A stretch of DNA of 64,000 bases from Diacronema lutheri. Taxonomy: Eukaryota; Haptophyta; Pavlovophyceae; Pavlovales; Pavlovaceae. Every line of letters begins with the position of its first letter. Positions within the stretch are counted from its first letter, which is position 1. The notes beneath the pieces were generated by a model, which was not told the DNA's origin, did no database searches, and was given only the letters and a program-made list of their open reading frames with translations. The DNA lies in NCBI GenBank assembly GCA_019448385.1, contig JAGTXO010000039.1:186001-250000 (forward strand). The letters run 5' to 3'. Position numbers and translations under genes: made by a program. This document shows, piece after piece, positions 19,534 through 28,379 of the stretch.

Positions 19534-19701
19534 CCAACGGTACGGGCGTCGCGCGGACTCGAGCAACGGTCGGTGATCGCCGATCGGCCGCTCACTCGTC
19601 AGTCAGACTGACGCACTGTGAATAGTCAAACTCGAACGATCCTTGTCTGGGACCGAGCGTCCGAGGCAGCGTTTGGTCTGCCGAGACGGGTGCGCGCGAA
19701 G

Positions 19702-20259
19702 ATGGAGCTTGACGCACGTGTGATCATCGCGCTCGGTGCCGTCTTCGCGGCGGCGGCGGCATACTACGTGTACGCGAGGGAGAGCAAGCCCGCGGGCCCG
19801 CCGATGCCCACCCGCAAGCAAGTGGATCTCGTCACGACGACGTGGGGCACCGTGCGAGGCGGCGAGGGCGGGCTCGATCCGGTCGGCGTCGCGTTCTTCA
19901 CGACGCTCTTCACGCAGCAGCCGGCCGCGATTGGGATGTTCCGCAAGTTTCGAGACGAGGCGGACTACAAGAAGAGCGCCGCTTTCCGCGCGCACGCCGC
20001 CGCCGTGATCGGCACCGTCGACACGGCTTTTGGCATGCTGCGCGATCTGCCCGCGCTCGTGCCCGTCCTGCAGGCTCTTGGCAAGGCGCACGCAAAGTAC
20101 GGCGTGAAGCCGAGCCATTACAACTGGATTGGCGCCGCGTTGCTCACGACGCTCTCGCAGGGCCTCGGCGACGCATTCACGCCCGAGGTCGAGCAGGCGT
20201 ACGCCACCGTGTGGGGCGTGGTGGCAGCAACGATGATCGACGAGAACTATGCGGTCTGA
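19702..20259 (+). CDS. Membrane-anchored globin
   Basis: 185 aa from the ATG at 19702 (the open frame extends upstream only to a GTG). Residues 7-24 form a hydrophobic anchor (VIIALGAVFAAAAAYYVY); a globin fold fills the rest. Visible heme-pocket residues: CD1 Phe (F80 in GMFRKF), distal E7 His (H98 in FRAHAAAV) and proximal F8 His (H130 in GKAHAKYGVKPSHY). The F-G motif YGVKPSHY followed by a Gly-containing helix resembles neuroglobin/bacterial-hemoglobin-type chains. Oxygen or NO binding at a membrane is inferred from the fold plus anchor. There is no reductase domain, so it is not a flavohemoglobin. The stop lies 38 bp from the convergent IQ-motif gene. Confidence 0.85.
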   Translation: MELDARVIIALGAVFAAAAAYYVYARESKPAGPPMPTRKQVDLVTTTWGTVRGGEGGLDPVGVAFFTTLFTQQPAAIGMFRKFRDEADYKKSAAFRAHAAAVIGTVDTAFGMLRDLPALVPVLQALGKAHAKYGVKPSHYNWIGAALLTTLSQGLGDAFTPEVEQAYATVWGVVAATMIDENYAV

Positions 20260-20297
20260 TTGAAGTCTGACCCCCCCGAAAGGCGCACACAACGGCG

Positions 20298-23200
20298 TTA
20301 GTATATTGTCGGCGGAGGCAATAGCCGCGCCAGCCGCACCGCCTTGCGCCCGCGCAATGCGGCGCCGCGCGCGCCCGAGAGCGCCGGCGCGCCCAGCCTG
20401 CTCCGAGGCGCTGGCTGGTCCGCGTGTGCGGCGGGCGGCTCGAAAAAGCCCCCGTACCGCCCGATCGCGCCGCCGCCAGCTCCACCGTGGGCGTGCACGA
20501 GCGCGAGCGCCGGACGGCTGGCCGCGTGCTCATTCGTCGCAGGTAGCGCACACATGGCGCCCAAAAGCTGGCCTGCGACCACGTCCCAGATTGAGTCGGC
20601 CGCGCCCACGCCGCCCGCGAGCGTGTCCGCGGCGCGTGCGCATTTGAAAAGCGGCGCGTGGATGAGCGTCCGCTCGCGCTCGCGCAGCGACAGGTCGGAG
20701 GGCGCGCCCCGTCCCGCCGCCCAATATGAAAGGTGCGCATGCTCGACGGAACGCGCGCGCGCGGCGCGCGCCCGCTCGAGCTCGGGCCGCTCGCTGCTGC
20801 TGCGCTGCTGCTGCTGCTGCTGCGGCGGCGCGTGCGGCGGCTGCTGCAGCGCCAGCGCACGGCGCTCGCCCTCGGCACGGCCAAGTGGGACGGCGAGCGC
20901 GGTGCCGGCGGCGGCGCTGCTCGCGGTGGCAAAGGCCGCGCCGGCCGCGCCGGCGATGCGCGCAGCGTCGTCAAGCCGCGCGCCAGCGCGCGGCGCGCCC
21001 GGCCCAGCGGCATCGGACAGCGCCTGCCCGCCACCGGACAGCGCCTGCCCGCCATCGGACAGCGCCTGCCCGCCACCGGACAGCGCCTGCCCGCCACCGG
21101 ACAGCGCCTGCCCGCCACCGGACAGCGCCTGCCCGCCATCGGACAGGGCCTGCCCGCCACCGGACAGCGCCTGCCCGCCACCGGACAGCGCCTGCCCGCC
21201 ACCGGACAGCGCCTGCCCGCCACCGGACGCATCCGTGCGCTGCAAAGCACCGCCCGCAATTTCATTCGCTGGCGCGCACACCGGCGCCACTGCCTGGCCC
21301 GCACCGCCTGGCCCACACACGCCGGGTGACGCGCCCACCTGGCCCGACGGCGAGCCACGCGTTGGCTCGGCGGCGGCCGCACGCGGCGCACGCGGCGGCG
21401 GCCTGTCGCGCGGGGCGTGCGCCGCGCCGGCGTGCACCGCGCCGCCCAGTGCGCGCAGCTGCGGTACGGCATGCACGCGCGCGGGCGAGCGCGCGGGCAA
21501 GGGGGGCCCGAGGACCGTTTCGGTCGAAATGGCCAAGTCCGGTGTGCCGAAGTCCGGTGTGTCGAATGCATCGACCGGACCAAGGCTCGCCGCCGCGGAC
21601 GCGCCGCAGCCGGCGGCCATGCTGAGCGGCCGCACGTGCGCGCCGGCCAAAGTTGGCGCGCGCGGCGGCTTCGCGCCTGGCTGTGCTGCGAGCGGCGCGC
21701 GCGCCGGCGGCGCGCCCGCCCCGTCCGCTGCACGGCCAGGGCTTCGCGCGCCGAATTCGCCGCCATACGGCGCGCGCACGGCGTGCGCACCGCGCAGCGG
21801 CCGCTGCTGCGCTGGCTCGCCCTCCGCTGCCGAGCCATCCCACGTGACCGTGCCGCCCACCGCCGCCGCGGCGGCCGTCGCCGCGTCCGCCACCGCCACG
21901 GCCGCCGCCGTCGCGTCGCGCTGCACCTCGGCGAGCGACTGGCGCGGCGGCCTGCCCTCGTCAATCCACGTGTACACGTAGTAATGAATCTCGGCCGACG
22001 TGGCCGCGAGGCGCGGCAGCTCAAGCTGCCCGAGCCGGCGCAGGTGCCAGACCGCGCCGAGTTGCTCGAGCGCTCGGTGTAGGGGGCGCCCCGACGCATC
22101 GTTTGAACGGCGTGGTCCGGCGGCGTGCACGCGCGAGCGCGGCGGCGGGCGCGACGCAAAGCCGCGGCGCGCGAGCGGCGCGCCCACGCCGACGCGCGCG
22201 TCGCGCTCGTCGCCATCGCGTTCGTCGCCGCCGAGTGGAACGCGGAGCGCGCCGCCGTTGCCACCGCCGCCACCGCCGCCACCGTGCTCGCCCTCCGCCG
22301 CGCCGATGGCGAAACCGTCGATCTGCTGGATGAGGAACGTAACCGACGCCTCGTCCGCGCCGCGCGCGCCCGCGCCGACGAGCGCGCGCCGCGCCTTGTG
22401 CAGCAGCGCGCACGCGTCGTCAAGCTGCGCGCCGTATTGGGCAGTGCGATGATAAAGTGTGCTCGCCGTCTCTGCCGCCGAGCGCGATGAGAAGGGCGCG
22501 CCGTCGGCGCGCGTCGGCGCGCCGACGAGCTGCTCCGCGATCGCCGCCGCCTCGCGCGCCGCGCGCTTGCCGTCGAGGAGCAAATTGCGGTTCATACGCA
22601 GCATCGTCTGATTGGCCGGCAGACAGAGCACGGCCGCCGCCGTCGGCGCGTCGAGCGCGGATATGTCGGGCGCCGAGAAGCGGTCAAGGCGGCGCAACTC
22701 GACGGCGAGGGCGCGGATCTCCTCGGCGAGCGCGAGCGGCCCACGCGCCGCCGTGCGCGCGGCGCGCGCGCGCGCGCGCGCCGTGCCGGCCGCGCCGCGG
22801 CTCGGCGGCCGACCGCCACCAACGCCGCCATCGACATCGCCATGCGGCGCGCAGAGGAGCGCGCGCGCCGCCGACGCGCCGCGGCCATCGTCGTCGCCGT
22901 CGTCGCGCGCGCGCGCGGCCGCGAGCGCGCGCCCGAGCTCGCGCGCGTAAACCTCTGCGCGCTCGGCATCGGCGGTGGCGGCGAGCGTGCGCGCGCGCCG
23001 CATGGCGGCGACGCGTGCGCGCAGCGCGGCGGCGGCCGCGGCGTGCGCGGTGTCCATGCCGGCGCTGCCGTCCGGCGCGCCGGCGCCGTCGTCGGCGAGG
23101 ACCGCGCGGTGTGACCAATCACGCAGGTCGCCGCCGACAAGGCCACCGCCGCCATGGATGGGCAGAGCCGACTGCGGCGGGAAGCGAAACGGTCGGCGGC

Positions 23201-24788
23201 GGCCTGCGCCTTCAACGTCGCCTTCGTCGTCGTCGTACTTGTTCCCGTACTCGTCCCCGTCCCTGTCCTCGCCCTCGCTTGCATCATCGCTCCGGAACTC
23301 GCCGCCATCGCCGGACTCGCCGCCATCGCCGGACTCGCCGCCATCGCCGGACTCGCCGCCATTGCCGGACTCCCCCGCGGCGCGCGCAGGGCCGCGCGCC
23401 GCGCGCAGCGCGGACGTCTGCTCGAGCAGCGCGGCGATCTCGCTCCCGATCGCGCGCTCGGCGTTGGCGAAGGGCTCAGTCGATGACACGGGGCGTGGAT
23501 CAACCCAGGTCACAACGACGTCGGCGCGCTCTTTGCCATGTGCGCCCACGGGGCGTACACCAGCGAGCGGCGGGCACTCGGCCGCGCCCGACACCGCGCT
23601 CACGTCATGGCCGAACGCGACGCAGGGCAGCGCGACGACCGCGTCGCGCCCGCCAACGCGCCCGTCCATGACACCGTCGTCGCCGCCGCCGCCGCCGCCG
23701 CCACCAACGCCCGCGCCAGCGTCTACGCCGCCGCCATCGGCGTCGACTCCGGCAGCGCCGTCCGGCGCGGGCGGCTGCAGCCCCACGCCGGCTGCAGCGC
23801 GTGCGTCGCCGCCGGCCGCGAGCGGCGCGGCCGCACGCGAGCTGGCGCCAGCGTCGCTGGCGCGGACGTCGGCCCGCGCCGCGCCGGCGCGGGCGCCGGC
23901 GCCGGCGGCGCTCGCGCGCGCAGGCCGAGCGGCGGCCGCGCCGGCGGGCCGCGCAGCCGAAGAGGAGCGGCGCGCGCTCGCCTGCTCTGACTCGCCCCAC
24001 GAGCCCAGGTAGCCCACCTGCCCCCAGCCCCATTCGCCACCGACCTTCCACGGCGCACGCGCGGACGTCGCGGGTCGCTCGCGCCGATCGCGCGCGTGCA
24101 CGGACGCGGCGTTGTCGTCCTCCGAATCGGGCTGGCGCGCGCGGTTGCGGCTGAGGCCGTCGAGCAGCGCCACGTAGTCTGCCGCGTCGAGCGAGTCGCA
24201 CCAGAGGTCTGCGAGCTCAAAGATGGCGTCGGCGAACGCTGGGCGAGCGATGTGCGTTGCATCCGCGCCGACGTCCGCCGCCCACTCCGCGTCAAAGGTG
24301 GCGACGAAGGCAGGGCGCGCGTATTCGTCGAGCCCGAGCATTTGTTTGTACGCCGCCTTGTAAAATCGCCGGTACTCGGCGCGCGAGAGCGCGGCGGACG
24401 ACGACGACGCGTCGGCCGCGCCGTTCGCGACGAGTCGGTCCCACAGGCTCGCGATCGCGCGCATGATATCCGCGTGGTGGCGAAGTGCCCAGCGGCGGCG
24501 CACGTTGGCGGCAGAGTAAAACTCCGAGTTGCCCTGCATGACGTACGCGACGCCCGCCGTGCTCACGCGCTTCTCGAGCACGATGCCCGCCTTGTGCGCA
24601 TGGTCGAGCGCGCGCCGGCCGAACAGGCCGGCTTTCGAGATGGACGCCCATCGGATGAGGCGGAGCATGCCGTGCAAATTGAGCTCGGCGATCGCCTTCC
24701 TGAGCATCCGCCCGCGCGCCGCCGCCTGGATCGCCATCGCCGCGCCATCCTCGAGCGCGGCCGCGACGCGGCCCCACGTGGGGGCCAT
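20298..24788 (-). CDS. Giant IQ-motif protein with tandem repeats
   Basis: 1496 aa in one open frame from the ATG at 24788. An IQ calmodulin-binding motif (AIQAAARGRMLRKAI, residues 19-33) is followed by an ordered N-terminal region of about 220 residues that includes RRFYKAAYKQMLGL and FADAIFELADLWCDSLDAAD, a combination I associate with flagellar or cytoskeletal proteins of protists (inference). Most of the rest is low-complexity Ala/Arg/Gly sequence with islands (AVLCLPANQTMLRMNRNLLL, AEIHYYVYTWIDEGRPP). Two repeat arrays are encoded: ESGDGG x4 (23301-23372) and (G/D)GGQALS x10 (21016-21225). Small introns in the low-complexity part cannot be excluded. Divergent from the LPAAT gene with 150 bp between starts. 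Confidence 0.65.
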   Translation of the reverse strand: MAPTWGRVAAALEDGAAMAIQAAARGRMLRKAIAELNLHGMLRLIRWASISKAGLFGRRALDHAHKAGIVLEKRVSTAGVAYVMQGNSEFYSAANVRRRWALRHHADIMRAIASLWDRLVANGAADASSSSAALSRAEYRRFYKAAYKQMLGLDEYARPAFVATFDAEWAADVGADATHIARPAFADAIFELADLWCDSLDAADYVALLDGLSRNRARQPDSEDDNAASVHARDRRERPATSARAPWKVGGEWGWGQVGYLGSWGESEQASARRSSSAARPAGAAAARPARASAAGAGARAGAARADVRASDAGASSRAAAPLAAGGDARAAAGVGLQPPAPDGAAGVDADGGGVDAGAGVGGGGGGGGDDGVMDGRVGGRDAVVALPCVAFGHDVSAVSGAAECPPLAGVRPVGAHGKERADVVVTWVDPRPVSSTEPFANAERAIGSEIAALLEQTSALRAARGPARAAGESGNGGESGDGGESGDGGESGDGGEFRSDDASEGEDRDGDEYGNKYDDDEGDVEGAGRRRPFRFPPQSALPIHGGGGLVGGDLRDWSHRAVLADDGAGAPDGSAGMDTAHAAAAAALRARVAAMRRARTLAATADAERAEVYARELGRALAAARARDDGDDDGRGASAARALLCAPHGDVDGGVGGGRPPSRGAAGTARARARAARTAARGPLALAEEIRALAVELRRLDRFSAPDISALDAPTAAAVLCLPANQTMLRMNRNLLLDGKRAAREAAAIAEQLVGAPTRADGAPFSSRSAAETASTLYHRTAQYGAQLDDACALLHKARRALVGAGARGADEASVTFLIQQIDGFAIGAAEGEHGGGGGGGGNGGALRVPLGGDERDGDERDARVGVGAPLARRGFASRPPPRSRVHAAGPRRSNDASGRPLHRALEQLGAVWHLRRLGQLELPRLAATSAEIHYYVYTWIDEGRPPRQSLAEVQRDATAAAVAVADAATAAAAAVGGTVTWDGSAAEGEPAQQRPLRGAHAVRAPYGGEFGARSPGRAADGAGAPPARAPLAAQPGAKPPRAPTLAGAHVRPLSMAAGCGASAAASLGPVDAFDTPDFGTPDLAISTETVLGPPLPARSPARVHAVPQLRALGGAVHAGAAHAPRDRPPPRAPRAAAAEPTRGSPSGQVGASPGVCGPGGAGQAVAPVCAPANEIAGGALQRTDASGGGQALSGGGQALSGGGQALSGGGQALSDGGQALSGGGQALSGGGQALSGGGQALSDGGQALSGGGQALSDAAGPGAPRAGARLDDAARIAGAAGAAFATASSAAAGTALAVPLGRAEGERRALALQQPPHAPPQQQQQQRSSSERPELERARAARARSVEHAHLSYWAAGRGAPSDLSLRERERTLIHAPLFKCARAADTLAGGVGAADSIWDVVAGQLLGAMCALPATNEHAASRPALALVHAHGGAGGGAIGRYGGFFEPPAAHADQPAPRSRLGAPALSGARGAALRGRKAVRLARLLPPPTIY
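21016..21225. repeat. 21-bp coding minisatellite, 10 units
   Basis: Ten near-identical units of GACAGCGCCTGCCCGCCA(C/T)CG. On the minus strand each encodes a heptapeptide GGGQALS, or DGGQALS in two units. Variants are limited to the C/T that separates Gly from Asp, showing recent expansion. Confidence 0.9.
23301..23372. repeat. 18-bp coding repeat, 4 units
   Basis: Four copies of GCCGCCATCGCCGGACTC (one with ATT for ATC) coding ESGDGG/ESGNGG on the minus strand in the acidic part of the IQ-motif protein. Confidence 0.85.
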
Positions 24789-24938
24789 GGCCGTAACGTC
24801 CCCTTTTTAAAAGGCCGGGCGGCGAGGGCTCAATGAGGGCTCCCTCCCTCTTTGAAGTGCGTCGATTCTCGCCTTTTGAATTGGCGCGCCAATGAAAGCG
24901 AGCGGCGGAAGATCCTTGGGAGGCGGCCAGACAGTCCC
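24789..24938. promoter_or_regulatory. Divergent promoter with a perfect 14-bp palindrome
   Basis: 150 bp between the IQ-protein ATG and the LPAAT ATG. It holds a TTTTTAAAA stretch close to the IQ-gene start and the perfect palindrome ATTGGCGCGCCAAT at 24880-24893. The palindrome combines two inverted ATTGG/CCAAT boxes around a GGCGCGCC core, reminiscent of CCAAT or E2F-type sites. Function is inferred from position only. Confidence 0.45.
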
Positions 24939-26442
24939 ATGGAGGCCAGACGAAGTGATGCGTTCAAGCCGGCGGGCATGCTCGCGCGGCTCCGCGCGTA
25001 TGTGTTCATCACGATGATGACGTTCAGCGCTTTCGTGCTCTTCGTGTGCCTTGTCGTCCTCCAGCCCGTGCGGCCGCTCAGCCTCCGCCTCTACCGAGAC
25101 CTCACGACGCTCATGCTCCGCATCGCGATCCCCTCGTTCCTCCTGCCCGCGACGCTCGCGGGTGCGCGCGCGGAGCACACGGCGCAGCGGAGCGGCGCTG
25201 CACGCGCGCGCGCGTGGAACACGCCGCAGCTTGCGCCGGCCGGCGCCATCTCGTCCATTCGTCTCCGCCGCGCGCCGCGCGCCGCGCGCCTCATGCCGCC
25301 CCGCTCCGCCCCGCCCCGCTCCGCCCCGCCCCGCTCCGCGCGCCTCCGCAGGGCTGACGGTCCGGGTGAACGACGAGCACTGGAAGATGATGATGGAGTC
25401 ACGCGCGTGGGCGCCGCTCTCCATCATCATGTGCAACCACGCCTCCCGCATCGACTGGCTGCTCGCCGAGTGGTGCGGCAACGTCTGCAGCCCGATGCGA
25501 GTCTCCTTCCTGACCGAGGGCACGATGCAGTTGATGCCGGTGGTCGGGTGGGTGCTCAAGCTGCGCGAGGACATCTTCCTCTGGCGCTCCTTCAAGACCG
25601 ACAAGCCCGCGATCGACGCCAACATCGGCTCGTTCAAGGCGACGCGCACGAATCGCGCGATCTTCCTCGCGATCGAGGGCGCGATCGTCGACCAGGGCGA
25701 GTACGACCGGCAGTACATGCGCGAGTGCGCCGACTTTTGCCGCACGCTCGGATACGCGCCCTTCGAGTACGTCCTCACGCCGCGCTACAAGGGCATCCAC
25801 TCCCTCGCGCAGCACGCGGGCACGGAGCTCTTCTCGGCGACGACGGCGTTTGTGCGCGACGGCGAGCTGCTCAACAAGAAGCTGACCGACCCGCGGCGCG
25901 TCGTGCCCGACCTGTTCACGATCCTCTCGCAGCCGATCGACATCACCTGCCACTTCGACCGCCTTGAAATTTCCGCCGAGCAGGAGCAGGCCAAGCTGCA
26001 GTGCATGGACAACTACAAGTACCGCGACGGCATGATCTCCCACTTCGACCAGCACGGCCACTTCCCGGGGAACCTCTCGTACCGCCCGCTGCCGCGCGAC
26101 CTGCCCAAGCGCATCGGCTGCTTTGCCTTCCAGCTCGCGCTCGCGTACGTCACGCTCGCGCACGGCCTCGGCCGGCCACTGCTCCTCGCCAAGGCGCTGG
26201 CCGGCGCATTCTGCCTCCTCGGCGGCGCGCACTGGCTGGGCGAGACGATCAGCGGCACCTCGCGCGAGAGCATCCCCTTCGAGACCATCTTCAAGTCGTA
26301 CTTTTACGCCGGCCGCGACGAGAAGCTCCTTGCCAAGCAGAAGGGCGCGCGCAAGGAGGCTGCGGGCGACGGCGGCCTCGCCGAGACGCTCGCGCAGACA
26401 GCCAAGATGCTCTCGCTCGCGACCAAATTCCCCGCCAACTAG
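24939..26442 (+). CDS. 1-acyl-sn-glycerol-3-phosphate acyltransferase (LPAAT/LCLAT type, 2 exons)
   Basis: Exon 1 24939-25161 and exon 2 25352-26442 (intron GTGCGC...GCAG, phase 1) give 437 aa; the joint reads LPATLA-G-LTVRVND. It transfers an acyl chain to lysophospholipid in ER-type membranes (phosphatidate or cardiolipin/PI remodelling). An N-terminal membrane helix (FITMMTFSAFVLFVCLVV) precedes the catalytic box NHASRIDW (N103-H104...D109, the NHx4D motif). Further family blocks are FLTEGTMQLMPVVGW, IFLAIEG (substrate-binding E-G) and VLTPRYKG. Two more hydrophobic helices lie near the C-terminus (about residues 335-375). NH-x-S-R-I-D-W is typical of the AGPAT3/4/5-LCLAT1 branch rather than bacterial PlsC. 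The intron carries 10-15 bp CCGCCCCGCTC repeats as a pyrimidine tract. The stop is 35 bp from a convergent gene. Confidence 0.88.
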
Positions 26443-26477
26443 GCGGCGGGCGGGCGCTCACAGGCCCCGGTTCTGTC

Positions 26478-27607
26478 TCACGCAGCCTGTGCGCCGTGCC
26501 GGACGCACAGGCCCTCCGGCTTCGGCGCGCGGCCCGAGCGGTCCAGGTGGAAGTCAAAGAACCTCGTCGTGAGCGCGCTCGGCGCGCAATCGCCGCGCGC
26601 CCACATGAACACGTGCATGGTCGGCTGCACGAGGCGTTGCTGGTCCTCGCACGTGGCGTCCTCGAGCGGCGCTGCGCTCGGCACCTGCCTCTCGGACCAG
26701 CCCTGCACGTGCACCTTGTAGCATTGGTACGCAAGATGGTCGAAAATGTACCAGTTGTTCAGCACGGCGGCCAGGTCGAGCCGGCCGAAGAAGTCGTCAA
26801 AGTCCGTTGCGTCGTATACGGGCGCGTCGGACCACCACCCATACGCACGGAGCGGGCCCAAAAAAAAAAAAAAAAAAATCCAAGCGCGGCGCACGATTCG
26901 CGATTGATCGTCGAGAACGACGTCTCCGCGCGCGAGTCGTAGGCAGGCTCGCCCGTCACCACCTCGCGCTGCTCCGCGCGCGCCCGCAGGTACGATGCGT
27001 AGTCCGGGTCGACCGGTCCGCGGGGCCGGACGATCGCCTCGTCGTCGAGGGCGACGAGCTGTGCGGCGGGCGTTGCGGAGAAGATGCGGCGGAGGGCCAT
27101 CAGCTTCTTGTACGAGACCACGCCGCGCGGCACGACGCCTGGTGGAAGGCGCACGATGACGCCCGTCGTCTGCACCGCGCGCAGCTCAACATGGTCCGAT
27201 AAATTGCGGCTGAATGGCACGTCGGGGAACATGTCGGCAAACCCGCGCATGCTGAGCTCGTCGGCGAAGACCGGATAAACCTTGGCTGACGTGTAGCTGT
27301 GCGCGCTGTCGATGAGCTGGCAGAGGTAGAGAGTGTGCGCATTTGCGCCGCCGATGGTGGGCACGACAATGCCAAACGACAGGTCGAATGGCGGGCCGCC
27401 GACGGCGCTCAGATCGAAAGGCGGACCGACGACGCCGGCGTCGTCGGCGCGAGCGCGCTCCATGGGCTGCACGTCCGGCCAAAGTACCCGCGCGTCGCGC
27501 CGCACGATGAGCGCAATCGCCACGAGCAGCGTACCGCACGCGCAGGCGCGCCGTACTTTAGTGTCCCGGCGCAAGGCCGTGTGCCGCTCCGACCACGTCC
27601 CAGCCAT
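26478..27607 (-). CDS. Type II membrane glycosyltransferase-like protein, frame broken at a T19 run
   Basis: The start ATG at 27607 gives a cytosolic Arg-rich tail, a signal anchor (CACGTLLVAIALIV, about residues 22-36) and a luminal domain. FGIVVPTIGGANAHTLYLC, SYKKLMALRRIF and an acidic VALDDEAIVRP (D-D-E at 188-190) match the general GT-A layout with a D-x-D-like metal site. The frame runs into a 19-T homopolymer (26860-26878 on the plus strand). The continuation WWSDAPVYDATDFDDFFG ... NNWYIFDHLAYQ is in the next frame and ends at 26478. No AG acceptor lies between the T-run and that continuation, so an intron does not explain it. A homopolymer-length error of one base, or a true frameshift, does. 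Golgi/ER location inferred; sugar and acceptor unknown. Confidence 0.55.
26860..26878. repeat. A19 (T19 on coding strand) homopolymer inside a coding region
   Basis: Nineteen A residues on the plus strand in an otherwise about 70% GC coding sequence, at the exact point where the glycosyltransferase-like frame is lost. Confidence 0.9.
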
Positions 27608-28113
27608 CACCGGGGCGGCATTGGGCGTTCTCCCTCCCCCCTCACCCTCATGCGAGGGATTACGACAGGCTCAATTCCACGCGAACATTGAAGTTCTCAT
27701 GATAAGTTACAGCTTTTGAACTTCCTGTCACTCTAGAGTTATCAGGTAATTTTAAATAGATGCTAATATTTCGGGCCGACCCGGCCCCAAGAGCGGCTCG
27801 CCACCTGCCAAGCGGGAATCGGGGGCACGCCAAGCTCGAAGGCCGTGCGCATGGCCCTCCTGCAGCTGTGAAGCGCGACAAAGCCGCCAAGCTGATGGCC
27901 ACAGCGTCTGGCATTCTGGCTGCGCGGGCGGGGACAAATCGGCAATGAGGGCTGGGGCCTGGGGGTACTCCCCGTTCACGATGTTGTCCGCAGGGTGCGT
28001 TGCACGGCTTAACACGTAGGCCCGATCGCGTGCTGCGCGCGCTGCTCGAGACCACGAACGCCGCGCCCGCCGCACCGTTCGACCTTGGCGCGACGGCACG
28101 GCGGCGCCGCGCG
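27608..28113. other. Intergenic region with an AT-rich island
   Basis: About 500 bp with no supportable gene. Positions 27655-27770 are strikingly AT-rich for this genome (for example AGGTAATTTTAAATAGATGC). The rest is mixed GC with a 121-codon minus frame (27752-28117) that has no recognisable domain and no typical codon bias. Confidence 0.5.
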
Positions 28114-28320
28114 TCATTCAGGCGCGCGCGTTGCCGGCGGCACGAGCCCGCGCCTTTCCCCGGGCGCGGGGCGAGTTGTCGTGGTGAGCGCGGCGGCGAC
28201 GACGAAGAGCGCGCCGAGCTGCATGAGGTTGATCGAGAGCCCACACGGGCGCAGCGCTCGCGGTACGAAGGCGAAGACACGCGGGGCGCCCGACCAATCC
28301 GTCGCGCTACCACCCGCCAT
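28114..28320 (-). CDS. Possible small single-pass membrane protein
   Basis: 68 aa from the ATG at 28320 (MAGGSATDWSGAPRVFAFVP), with one hydrophobic helix (LSINLMQLGALFVVAAALTT) and a short basic Pro-rich tail. It is divergent from the transporter gene (starts 60 bp apart), a common arrangement here. No family recognised; size and a single central helix would fit a small organelle-complex subunit, but that is a guess. Confidence 0.4.
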   Translation of the reverse strand: MAGGSATDWSGAPRVFAFVPRALRPCGLSINLMQLGALFVVAAALTTTTRPAPGERRGLVPPATRAPE

Positions 28321-28379
28321 CGTTCGTGCGGTCGGCGCGAACCGACACGCGGGCGCACCCGCTGCACTACGGCGTCGAG

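Noticed and set aside
21016-21225. CRISPR-like array
   Set aside because: 21-bp units without spacers that encode a heptapeptide in frame.
26860-26878. Poly-A tail of a processed retrocopy
   Set aside because: Coding sequence of the same gene continues on both sides of the run; no target-site duplication or second gene was seen.
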